Assembly: GCA_001513505.1 (NCBI GenBank) | Contig: LFTM01000176.1 | Coordinates: 1 to 6,836 of the forward strand | DNA from: Clostridiales bacterium DTU092 | GTDB taxonomy: Bacteria; Bacillota; Clostridia; Caldicoprobacterales; Caldicoprobacteraceae | Reading direction: 5' to 3' | DNA length: 6,836 nucleotides | Part shown: one piece after another, positions 1 through 6,346 of the stretch | Layout of the letters: the number at the start of each line of letters is the position of its first letter | How positions within the stretch are numbered: position 1 is the stretch's first letter | Position numbers and translations under genes: made by a program | Notes under the pieces: model-generated | Database searches by the model: none | Told to the model about the DNA's origin: nothing | What the model saw: the letters and a program-made list of their open reading frames with translations, nothing else

Positions 1-206
1 TGCCTATAATCGGAGGTATATACATGGCAGAAACCCTGTCTGTAATAATACAGGTTATATCATTTAAACTGACCGGAAAAAGAGTTTTCAGGATGAGCCC
101 GCTTCATCATCACTTTGAGCTTTCAGGTATGGGTGAAACTAAAGTTGTAACAATGTTTATGATAGCAACTACATTGCTTTGTTTGATTGGTTTATTATCT
201 ATATAA
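1..206 (+). CDS. mraY: MraY, phospho-MurNAc-pentapeptide transferase, C-terminal fragment
   Basis: This is the 3' end of mraY, cut by the left edge of the window; codons are read from base 3. MraY is an integral membrane enzyme that transfers phospho-MurNAc-pentapeptide from UDP to undecaprenyl phosphate, giving lipid I. The visible tail reads PIIGGIYMAETLSVIIQ and then carries the family signature MSPLHHHFEL; the three histidines lie at bases 105-113. This is the cytoplasmic HHH loop that is highly conserved in MraY. A last hydrophobic helix (FMIATTLLCLIGLLSI) follows and ends at TAA 204-206. The ATG at base 24 is an internal methionine, not a start, because the homology continues upstream of it. 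murD begins 37 bases later, consistent with one operon. Identification is secure; only the N-terminal part is unseen. Confidence 0.96.
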   Translation, partial: PIIGGIYMAETLSVIIQVISFKLTGKRVFRMSPLHHHFELSGMGETKVVTMFMIATTLLCLIGLLSI

Positions 207-230
207 TTAAATAAGCTACTGAACGGTAAC

Positions 231-236
231 AGGGGG
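231..236 (+). promoter_or_regulatory. Ribosome binding site of murD
   Basis: AGGGGG lies 7 bases upstream of ATG 244 in the short mraY-murD gap. It supports the chosen start, and no other promoter-like element is visible in this gap. Confidence 0.7.
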
Positions 237-243
237 CAAAAAG

Positions 244-1611
244 ATGTCATACTCGGGAAAAACTGCCCTTGTGGTTGGGCTCGCCCGAAGCGGGATTGCT
301 ACCCCAAGGGTTTTAAACAGTCTGAATGTAAAAGTCATAGCTAATGATATAAAGACGTGTGATCAACTTGAAGATGCAATAAAATGCCTGGATAATCCGG
401 ATATAGATTTTTGTCTTGGTTGCACTCCGGATAATCTGGTAGAAAAAGCTGATTTTATAGTGATAAGTCCATCAGTACCTATTGATTCTTCGTTTATCCA
501 GAAAGCCAAAAGTTTAGGCATTGAGGTTATCAGTGAAATTGAGCTGGCATCCAGACTATGCAAGGCGCCTATTATAGCTATAACCGGTACTAATGGTAAG
601 ACCACGACCGTTACATTAACGGGAGAAATACTGAAGGAATCGGGTAAGAGTACATATGTAGCAGGGAACATCGGAAAGCCTTTCATTGAAAAAGCTATGG
701 AATTGAAGCCTGATGACATAGCTGTTGTAGAGGTAAGCAGCTTTCAGTTGGAAGCGATAAGGAGATTCCGTCCCTTTATAGCTGCTGTCCTTAATATAAC
801 TGAAGATCATTTAAACCGTCATAAGACCATGGATAATTACATAGCTATGAAGGCAAGGATATTTGAAAATTGCCGCCCGGATGACTGGGTGGTACTTAAT
901 GCAGACGATCCTGAAACCGCAGCACTGGGAACTAAAACCAATGCTCAGGTGGTTTACTTTAGCCGGAGAAAGGAATTGCAGAGAGGTGCCTGGGTGCAAA
1001 ATGGAATGATAATTCTGAATTTAGGTAATGGAAATGAAATTATATGTAGTACTGATGATATATATATACCGGGTTCGCATAATTTGGAAAACGCCCTTGC
1101 AGCTTCTTTAATGGCCAGAATTATGGGTGTGGCACCTGAATGTATTGCTGATGTCCTGAAAAGCTTTAAAGGGGTTGAACACCGTATAGAGTTTGTTGAC
1201 GTTATTTCCGAAGTAAGGTTTTATAATGACTCAAAGGGGACCAACCCCGATGCTTCTATAAAAGCCATACAGGCAATGAAAGGTCCTACCGTGCTTATTG
1301 CGGGGGGAATGGATAAAGACAGTAGTTTTGATGAATTAATCGAAGCATTTGACGGTATCGTTACTCATATGATAGTGCTGGGGGAAACGGCAGATAAGTT
1401 GATAAGAACTGCAAAAGAGAAGGGATTTGAGAAAGTATATCGTGTAAATACTGTTGAGGAGAGTGTAATTAAAGCCTTTAGCCTTGCTGTTCCTCATTCC
1501 AATGTGTTGTTTTCTCCGGCTTGTGCCAGCTGGGATATGTTTAAGGATTATGAGGAAAGAGGAAGGGTATTTAAGAGCGCTGTAAAGGCTCTCAAGGAGG
1601 AAGCGGAATGA
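244..1611 (+). CDS. murD: MurD, UDP-MurNAc-L-alanine:D-glutamate ligase
   Basis: This cytoplasmic Mur ligase joins D-glutamate to UDP-MurNAc-L-Ala using ATP. Its 455 residues match the usual MurD length. The N-terminal UDP-binding domain opens with VVGLARSGIA (about 10-19). The central ATPase domain has the P-loop GTNGKTT (115-121), GNIGKPF (141-147), EVSSFQLE (163-170, with the metal-binding Glu163), EDHLNRH with His189, and Lys203 in AMKARIF, the position of the carbamylated lysine in the family. The C-terminal domain has HRIEF (313-317), NDSKGTNPDA (328-337), GGMDK and SPACASWDMF (424-433). Ser429 and Tyr436 align with the E. coli D-Glu-binding Ser415 and Phe422. All key residues are present, so the enzyme looks functional. 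Its TGA overlaps the ftsW start, which implies coupled translation. Confidence 0.98.
   Translation: MSYSGKTALVVGLARSGIATPRVLNSLNVKVIANDIKTCDQLEDAIKCLDNPDIDFCLGCTPDNLVEKADFIVISPSVPIDSSFIQKAKSLGIEVISEIELASRLCKAPIIAITGTNGKTTTVTLTGEILKESGKSTYVAGNIGKPFIEKAMELKPDDIAVVEVSSFQLEAIRRFRPFIAAVLNITEDHLNRHKTMDNYIAMKARIFENCRPDDWVVLNADDPETAALGTKTNAQVVYFSRRKELQRGAWVQNGMIILNLGNGNEIICSTDDIYIPGSHNLENALAASLMARIMGVAPECIADVLKSFKGVEHRIEFVDVISEVRFYNDSKGTNPDASIKAIQAMKGPTVLIAGGMDKDSSFDELIEAFDGIVTHMIVLGETADKLIRTAKEKGFEKVYRVNTVEESVIKAFSLAVPHSNVLFSPACASWDMFKDYEERGRVFKSAVKALKEEAE
1594..1600 (+). promoter_or_regulatory. Ribosome binding site of ftsW inside murD
   Basis: AAGGAGG lies within the last codons of murD, 7 bases before ATG 1608. 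With the ATGA overlap at 1608-1611 it fixes the ftsW start and points to translational coupling. Confidence 0.8.
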
Positions 1612-2708
1612 CCAAAAAAAACAAAAAGCCGATTGATTACCCTATACTCTTGACAATAATAATACTTGTGGCCTTTGGTACAATTATGGTGTTCAGCGCC
1701 AGTTTCTACTATGCCCAGCTCAGATGGGGAGACAAATACTATTTCTTCAGGCGTCAATGTGTTTGGGCAGTGGTAGGATTTATTGCCATGGCTTTTACAG
1801 CAAACTTTAGCTACTGGAAGTTACAGAAATTTTCAAGGCTTTTGATGATCATAACGATAGTTCTATTGATTGCAGTGTTAGTTGTAGGTGTTGAGCGTAA
1901 TAATGCAAAAAGGTGGCTGAGCATAGGGGGATTAAGCGTTCAGCCTGCTGAAATTGCCAAATTTTCGCTTATATTATATCTGGCACACAGCATGTCATTA
2001 AGACGGGATAAAATTAAATATTTTTTTAAAGGGGTCGTTCCCTATCTGCTTATAACCGGGATACTATTTGGACTTATCATGCTTCAGCCAAATTTCAGTA
2101 CAGCGGGAAGTCTTGTACTTCTGTCTATAGTCATGCTTTTTGTGGCGGGAGCACGGCTTTGGCATCTTGGTTTTTTGGCGGTCTGTGGTGCGTCAGCGGC
2201 AGCTGCGCTGGTGATGGCGGCTAAGTATCGTCTAGAGAGATGGATGGCTTTCCTGGATCCGTGGAAGGATCCAATAGAAACGGGTTATCAAATGATACAG
2301 TCTCTATATTCTCTGGGGGCAGGCGGCTTATTTGGTATGGGCTTGGGAGAGAGCAGACAAAAATATCTTTATATACCCTATCCCGAAACCGATTTTATAT
2401 ATGCGATAATAGGTGAAGAGTTGGGATTTATTGGCAGTGCGATACTTATTCTTCTTTTTGTTATTTTAATATGGAGAGGTTTAAAGATTGCAATTACTGC
2501 ACCGGATCTGTTTGGCTGTTTACTGGCTACCGGTATTATTGGTATGATTGCCATTCAAACAACCATTAATATTGCGGTGGTAACGGCATCAATGCCTCCA
2601 ACGGGGTTGCCGCTTCCATTTGTCAGTTTTGGTGGTTCTTCGCTGGCAATATCTATGGCCAGTATAGGTGTGTTGCTAAATATATCCAGATATGCTAAAA
2701 CAGGCTGA
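1608..2708 (+). CDS. ftsW: FtsW/SpoVE-type SEDS peptidoglycan polymerase
   Basis: This is a SEDS family membrane protein, a lipid II glycosyltransferase that works with a class B penicillin-binding protein at the septum. Its 366 residues form roughly ten hydrophobic helices. Family signatures in order are GTIMVFSAS (24-32), RWLSIGGLSVQPAEIAKFS (102-120), LQPNFSTAG (159-167), DPWKDPIETGYQ (217-228), PETDFIYAIIGEELGFIG (259-276) and TGLPLPFVSFGGSS (332-345). Asp262 in PETDF corresponds to the catalytic aspartate shown in RodA/FtsW, and Trp103 belongs to the conserved RW motif. The LQPN motif has Asn where E. coli and B. subtilis relatives have Asp; I regard this as family variation. The position after murD matches B. 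subtilis spoVE, so a dedicated sporulation role is possible. Sequence alone does not separate FtsW from SpoVE. The expected downstream neighbour murG is absent. Confidence 0.95.
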   Translation: MTKKNKKPIDYPILLTIIILVAFGTIMVFSASFYYAQLRWGDKYYFFRRQCVWAVVGFIAMAFTANFSYWKLQKFSRLLMIITIVLLIAVLVVGVERNNAKRWLSIGGLSVQPAEIAKFSLILYLAHSMSLRRDKIKYFFKGVVPYLLITGILFGLIMLQPNFSTAGSLVLLSIVMLFVAGARLWHLGFLAVCGASAAAALVMAAKYRLERWMAFLDPWKDPIETGYQMIQSLYSLGAGGLFGMGLGESRQKYLYIPYPETDFIYAIIGEELGFIGSAILILLFVILIWRGLKIAITAPDLFGCLLATGIIGMIAIQTTINIAVVTASMPPTGLPLPFVSFGGSSLAISMASIGVLLNISRYAKTG

Positions 2709-2734
2709 CTTTAGTTAGTTTAGTTTGTTTTGTA

Positions 2735-2820
2735 ACACCTCTTTTTGGAACAGCATATCTTGTTAATGTAATATTTAAATCATACTAATATTAAGCATAC
2801 TAATACGAGAAAAGAGGTGT
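2735..2820 (+). repeat. 11-bp inverted repeat able to sequester the murA ribosome binding site
   Basis: The left arm ACACCTCTTTT (2735-2745) is the exact reverse complement of the right arm AAAAGAGGTGT (2810-2820), with a possible extra U-G pair (2746-2809). The loop is 64 bases. The right arm contains the murA Shine-Dalgarno region AGAGGTG (2813-2819). The left arm resembles the CACCTC anti-Shine-Dalgarno end of 16S rRNA. In mRNA the helix would hide the murA ribosome binding site. The repeat is seen directly; the regulatory role is inferred. Confidence 0.6.
2781..2805 (+). repeat. 10-bp direct repeat CATACTAATA, two copies
   Basis: CATACTAATA occurs at 2781-2790 and again at 2796-2805, a 15-base period, within the loop of the murA leader inverted repeat. 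It could be a protein-binding site, a local slippage duplication or chance in AT-rich sequence. The repeat is seen directly; no function can be assigned. Confidence 0.6.
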
Positions 2821-2822
2821 GC

Positions 2823-4079
2823 ATGGTGGCTGAGTACGTCATCAACGGCAGAAAAACTTTAGCAGGGAAGATAAGAGTTGGCGGAGCTAAAAACGCTATT
2901 CTGCCAGTGTTGGCTGCAGTTTTACTAACGGATAAACCTGTGGTTTTACATGATTGTCCGCATCTTCTGGATGTGGAAAAAACTATAATGATCCTAAAAG
3001 CAATTGGATGCACCATTAAGAGGGAAGACAGAGACTTAATAATTGATCCGTCCAATATTAACAGTTGGGTTATTCCGGAGTCTTATGTAAGAGAAATACG
3101 TTCGTCTATAATTTTCCTTGGTTCTATGCTGGCCAGAATGGGAAGGGCTCAAACAACCTATCCCGGTGGATGTGAAATTGGGCAGCGTCCAATTGATCTG
3201 CATCTAAAAGGTTTGAAACAACTGGGTGTGGAAATAGATGAATCAAATGGGTACTTAGCATGTGAAGCTTCCAAACTTGAAGGTGCAACCGTGCATCTGG
3301 ATTACCCGAGTGTGGGAGCAACTGAGAATATAATGTTGGCAGCGGTAAAAGCCAAAGGACGTACTGTAATCCATAATGCGGCCAAAGAGCCCGAAATTGT
3401 GGATTTGCAAAATTTTATCAATGCCATGGGTGGAGACATCCGGGGTGCGGGGACAAATACCGTAGTAATAGAAGGAGGAAGAAAGCTGGACGAAGTAGAA
3501 TACACAATTATCCCGGACCGCATTGTGGCAGGTACTTATATGGTTGCGGCAGCTATAACCGGTGGTGATATACTTATAGAAAATGTGATACCCGAGCATT
3601 TGCAGTCAATAATTTACAAATTAAGAGAAACAGGTTGTGTTGTTCAAGCTCAGGGTTTAAGCATCCGAGTAAAGGGTAAGTATAGACTGAGAGCTGTTGA
3701 ACATACAAAAACATTACCATACCCAGGATTTCCTACCGATATGCAGGCACAGTTTACCAGTTTATTGTCGGTAACCCGGGGCACCAGTATTATTAGTGAA
3801 ACCATCTTTGAAAACAGATACAGGCATGTTCCCGAGCTTGTTCGCATGGGTGCAAATATAAGGGTGGATGGACAAACTGCCATTATTCACGGTGTGCGTG
3901 GTTTGAAAGGAACCAGAGTAACAGCAAAGGATCTCAGAGGAGGAGCCGCATTGGTGCTGGCGGGCTTAAGAGCTGAAGGACAGACTATAGTTGAAAATAT
4001 ATCCTACATTGAAAGGGGATATGAAAATCTGGATAGCGCATTAAATTCTTTAGGTGCGGATATTACTAAAGTAGAATAG
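2823..4079 (+). CDS. murA: MurA, UDP-GlcNAc enolpyruvyl transferase
   Basis: MurA is cytoplasmic and transfers enolpyruvate from PEP to UDP-GlcNAc, the first committed step of peptidoglycan synthesis and the fosfomycin target. From ATG 2823 it has 418 residues, the usual length. Signature residues are Lys23-Asn24 in GGAKNAILP, the catalytic Cys117 in YPGGCEIGQRPIDLHL, Asp306 in YPGFPTDMQAQF, Arg371 in DLRGGAALVLAGL, and Arg398 in ERGYENL. Cys117 is retained, which predicts fosfomycin sensitivity of this copy; Asp replaces it in naturally resistant MurAs. GTG 2817 is in frame but lies inside the Shine-Dalgarno sequence, so it is unlikely as a start. GTG 2826 is a second alternative. Firmicutes often carry two MurA paralogues; which one this is cannot be told here. 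B. subtilis has murB at this position. Confidence 0.96.
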   Translation: MVAEYVINGRKTLAGKIRVGGAKNAILPVLAAVLLTDKPVVLHDCPHLLDVEKTIMILKAIGCTIKREDRDLIIDPSNINSWVIPESYVREIRSSIIFLGSMLARMGRAQTTYPGGCEIGQRPIDLHLKGLKQLGVEIDESNGYLACEASKLEGATVHLDYPSVGATENIMLAAVKAKGRTVIHNAAKEPEIVDLQNFINAMGGDIRGAGTNTVVIEGGRKLDEVEYTIIPDRIVAGTYMVAAAITGGDILIENVIPEHLQSIIYKLRETGCVVQAQGLSIRVKGKYRLRAVEHTKTLPYPGFPTDMQAQFTSLLSVTRGTSIISETIFENRYRHVPELVRMGANIRVDGQTAIIHGVRGLKGTRVTAKDLRGGAALVLAGLRAEGQTIVENISYIERGYENLDSALNSLGADITKVE

Positions 4080-4116
4080 ACAGTTATCTTATCATTATTT
4101 ACATCGATGGGAAATT

Positions 4117-4121
4117 GAGGG
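4117..4121 (+). promoter_or_regulatory. Ribosome binding site of ftsQ
   Basis: GAGGG lies 6 bases before ATG 4128 and supports that start. The rest of the 48-base murA-ftsQ gap shows no clear promoter or terminator. Confidence 0.65.
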
Positions 4122-4127
4122 AAACAT

Positions 4128-4859
4128 ATGAGAAACTCAAGAAAAAAAGGACTGATCCTGCTTCTTTTCTTACTTGCCTCGCTGGTTGGTCTGGTGTACA
4201 TTGGAACTGAAATGTTTCAGGTAAAAAGAATTGTGGTTACAGGTAATAAAAAAACGGGGTATGATGAGATAGTCAGGATGTCAGGTCTATATATAGGACA
4301 GAATATATTTAAAATTGATAGGACTATCATAGAAGAAAGGATTGAATTAAATCCTTATCTGGATGTTCTATCAGTTTATTTTAAATATCCTGATGAGGTT
4401 GTCGTAAATGTTAAAGAGAGGACACCGACTGCAGTCATCCCGTATTTGGGTTCATATGTAGTGATAAATGATGAAGGTTATGTATTGGAGATCCATGGTG
4501 ATTTGGACAACATATCCTACCCGCTGATTCAGGGGTTAACAATTAAAGGATGTTCGAAGGGAAAGGTTGTATCCGTTGTGGATCCATATCAGATAAAGGC
4601 TTTGAGGCATGTACTTGAAGAAACATACAGGCAGGAGCTTCAGGATATTATTTCTGAAATTCTTATGGACGATCCTGATGATATCTACATAATTTCCAGA
4701 AATGGAACCACCATACGTTTGGGACAGGCTGTGGAATTGAAAGACAAGCTTAAGTGGCTGTGTACGCCAAATTTTCAACAAATCGATAATAGCAGTATTA
4801 AGGGTACACTTGACATAAGTGTTGCCTCTCAGGCAATATTTAAGCCTTTGGATGATTGA
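4128..4859 (+). CDS. ftsQ: FtsQ/DivIB cell division protein
   Basis: This is a bitopic divisome protein that in other bacteria forms a complex with FtsL and DivIC/FtsB and helps activate septal wall synthesis. Its 243 residues begin with a short basic cytoplasmic tail (MRNSRKKG) and a single membrane helix (about 9-26). A POTRA domain follows (about 29-98), recognisable by FQVKRIVVTGNKKTGYDEI, GQNIFKID and the closing strand VVVNVKERTPTAVI. The FtsQ/DivIB beta domain starts near 106 with YLGSYVVINDEGYVL and includes YPLIQGL (131-137). The basic N-terminus predicts N-in topology with the bulk outside the membrane. Position between murA and the DUF881 genes matches divIB in B. subtilis. Its TGA stop overlaps the next ribosome binding site, suggesting coupled translation. 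Confidence 0.93.
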   Translation: MRNSRKKGLILLLFLLASLVGLVYIGTEMFQVKRIVVTGNKKTGYDEIVRMSGLYIGQNIFKIDRTIIEERIELNPYLDVLSVYFKYPDEVVVNVKERTPTAVIPYLGSYVVINDEGYVLEIHGDLDNISYPLIQGLTIKGCSKGKVVSVVDPYQIKALRHVLEETYRQELQDIISEILMDDPDDIYIISRNGTTIRLGQAVELKDKLKWLCTPNFQQIDNSSIKGTLDISVASQAIFKPLDD

Positions 4860-4864
4860 GGTGG
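4857..4864 (+). promoter_or_regulatory. Ribosome binding site of first DUF881 gene, overlapping ftsQ stop
   Basis: TGAGGTGG combines the ftsQ TGA stop with a good Shine-Dalgarno sequence (GAGGTG), and ATG 4869 follows 4 bases after TGAGGTGG. It decides the start of the next gene: the later TTG 4920 has no comparable site, so the reading frame should begin upstream of the in-frame stop. Confidence 0.75.
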
Positions 4865-4868
4865 TTAG

Positions 4869-5591
4869 ATGAGTAAAAAGCTAAGGGCACAGATAGCTGT
4901 AAGTATTGTTAGTTAGATATTGGGGCTGGCCCTGGCGGCTCAGTTCAAGAACGTGCAAAAGGTAGGAGGGAGTGTATCCCTTCAAAGGACGCAGGAGCTT
5001 ACAAAGCAGGTGCAAAAACTGGAACAGGAAAATGAAGCGTTGGAGACTCAGATAAGAGAATATGAAAAAAGAATAAGCGAGTTTGAGAGTGCAGCCCAGA
5101 ATGAAGGACAAAGTAATAAACTCATATATGAGGAATTGGAACGCATAAGGATGCTGGCGGGACTGGTGGACATGGAAGGTCCGGGTGTAGTGGTTACGGT
5201 AAATGTGAAACATGTTAGTGAATGGGGCGAAGATGCTATTATTCAGAATGTACGGTATGACGATCTTCTTAAGCTGGTCAATGAGTTAAATGCTGCCGGG
5301 GCTGAGGCTATTGCGGTTAATAACGAACGTATAATTGCCACTACTGAAATACGGAATGCCGGAGACTATATTGTTATAAATACAAACCGGTATTCTGCCC
5401 CATTTGAGATAAAAGCAGTGGGGAATCCTGAAACCCTGGAGGCAGCTTTAAAGCTATTGGGTGGAGTAGCAGATGACCTGGGTGCTTATCTTCACATTAA
5501 TATCCGAAGAGAAGAGAATATAAGGATACCTAAATACAATGGAACGCTGCAGTACAAGTTTGCCCAACCTCTGCAGGAGAACAAATCGTGA
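4869..5591 (+). CDS. DUF881 family membrane protein, interrupted by in-frame TAG at codon 16
   Basis: This DUF881 gene resembles B. subtilis ylxW/ylxX, membrane proteins of the division cluster with no firmly known function. Read from ATG 4869, it starts MSKKLRAQIAVSIVS, hits TAG (4914-4916), and continues in the same frame ILGLALAAQFKNVQK. Basic tail plus hydrophobic helix are recovered on both sides of the stop, so the start is convincing and the stop falls mid-anchor. After it come a coiled coil (about 37-75, rich in Q, E, K and L) and the DUF881 domain from MLAGLVDMEGPGVVV (about 95) to RIPKYNGTLQYKFAQP (about 219-234). The remaining frame is open to TGA 5589-5591. A gene caller would probably start at TTG 4920 (223 residues), but that start has no ribosome binding site and would leave only half the membrane segment. 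A recent nonsense mutation or a sequencing error fits best. A downstream paralogue might compensate. Confidence 0.85.
4914..4916 (+). other. In-frame amber stop inside the membrane anchor of the first DUF881 gene
   Basis: TAG interrupts the frame that begins at ATG 4869 without any shift of frame, so one base substitution is enough to explain it; TTG (Leu) to TAG would suit the hydrophobic helix. TAG also terminates murA in this window, which argues against the codon being read as sense throughout this genome. Confidence 0.85.
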
Positions 5592-5596
5592 GGCGG
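5589..5596 (+). promoter_or_regulatory. Ribosome binding site of second DUF881 gene, overlapping upstream stop
   Basis: TGAGGCGG joins the TGA of the first DUF881 gene to an imperfect Shine-Dalgarno sequence, 5 bases before ATG 5602. The arrangement mirrors the TGAGGTGG junction at 4857-4864. Confidence 0.6.
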
Positions 5597-5601
5597 TATA
5601 A

Positions 5602-6342
5602 ATGAGTCTGAAAAAGGAATACCTGGTTATTTCCATAATGTGTGCGTTTTTAAGCTTTTTTCTGGTCAAAACTTTTGGCAATCAAGTATACAGCTATGAT
5701 ATCGGGGAAAGTACCTCGGTAAAAAAGATACAGGAATTGATGAATCAACTTGAAAAACTGGAGAACAGCAAAGAAGAATTGTTGGAAAGACTGCAAAAAC
5801 TGGAAGCCAAGATCAGCGACCATGAAGCTGTAATCGCTGAAAATATTTACAAGGGAGAGGAAATTCAAAAACAGCTTTTTGAAGCCAGGGTTCTTGCCGG
5901 CCTTACCGATATACAGGGTCCGGGGGTTGAGATAATATTAAATGATCGTAAAAAGGATAATATTATGCCAGGTGAAATGTATTCCATTACTGATTTTATC
6001 GTTCATGACAGCGATCTCCTGGAGGTTATAAATGAACTTAAGGCAGCAGGAGCGGAAGCAATAGGGATTAATGGAGTAAGGATTCTTGGCAATTCCCGAA
6101 TCAGTTGCGGAGGTCCTACCATCAATGTAGGGGACGATCAGCGTTTTGCGCCGCCCTTTGTTATACATGCCATTGGTGATCCGGATGCACTTGCTGGTTA
6201 TTTTCAGAGAGCTGATAGTATTTACCATATTCTTACCTTTTATGGTCTGGAATTTAGTATAAAAAAATTGGACAATGTTCGCATCCCGCGATATTACGGT
6301 GAAGTAGATTTTAAATATGCAAAACCCGTAAAGGAGGACTAA
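5602..6342 (+). CDS. DUF881 family membrane protein, intact paralogue
   Basis: This is the second DUF881 gene, a paralogue of the one just upstream and corresponding to the ylxW/ylxX pair of B. subtilis. The exact function is not known. Its 246 residues comprise a short basic N-terminus (MSLKKE), one membrane helix (about 7-23), a long coiled coil (about 36-95, KKIQELMNQLEKLE onward), and the DUF881 domain (about 97-243). Shared signatures with the first copy are LAGLTDIQGPGVEIILND, INELKAAGAEAIGINGVRI, FAPPFVIHAIGDP and VRIPRYYGEVDFKYAKP. The charge pattern predicts N-in topology, with the coil and domain outside the membrane. It is intact, unlike the first copy, and has a more diverged mid-region (about 115-135). 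The sbp ribosome binding site lies in its last codons, so the two genes are probably co-translated. Confidence 0.92.
   Translation: MSLKKEYLVISIMCAFLSFFLVKTFGNQVYSYDIGESTSVKKIQELMNQLEKLENSKEELLERLQKLEAKISDHEAVIAENIYKGEEIQKQLFEARVLAGLTDIQGPGVEIILNDRKKDNIMPGEMYSITDFIVHDSDLLEVINELKAAGAEAIGINGVRILGNSRISCGGPTINVGDDQRFAPPFVIHAIGDPDALAGYFQRADSIYHILTFYGLEFSIKKLDNVRIPRYYGEVDFKYAKPVKED
6331..6339 (+). promoter_or_regulatory. Ribosome binding site of sbp
   Basis: AAGGAGGAC lies in the last codons of the second DUF881 gene, and AGGAGG ends 9 bases before ATG 6347. It is the strongest Shine-Dalgarno sequence in the window. Confidence 0.8.
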
Positions 6343-6346
6343 AGAT

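Larger units (their letters stand above)
2709..2822 (+). promoter_or_regulatory. ftsW-murA intergenic region, murA leader
   Basis: This is the longest gap between two complete genes in the window and lies where murG sits in B. subtilis. It contains T-rich sequence after the ftsW stop, an anti-Shine-Dalgarno-like arm, a 10-base direct repeat, and the murA ribosome binding site. A weak sigma-A-like pair (TTGTTA 2760-2765, ACTAAT 2784-2789, 18-base spacer) could be a promoter, but the -10 lacks the most conserved first two bases. No GC-rich hairpin with a U-tract marks a terminator, and I see no remnant of murG coding sequence. Confidence 0.4.

Noticed and set aside
2254..2273. Perfect inverted repeat TGGATCC with a six-base spacer inside ftsW
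   Set aside because: It encodes the conserved FtsW segment DPWKDP, so the symmetry follows from two similar Asp-Pro codon pairs.
4914..4916. TAG read as pyrrolysine or a reassigned codon
   Set aside because: The codon sits in a hydrophobic membrane helix, unlike known pyrrolysine sites, and TAG serves as the normal stop of murA in the same window.
4963..4974. Internal translation start using TAGGAGGG and GTG 4972
   Set aside because: The GTG is out of frame with the DUF881 coding sequence and too close to the Shine-Dalgarno-like run.
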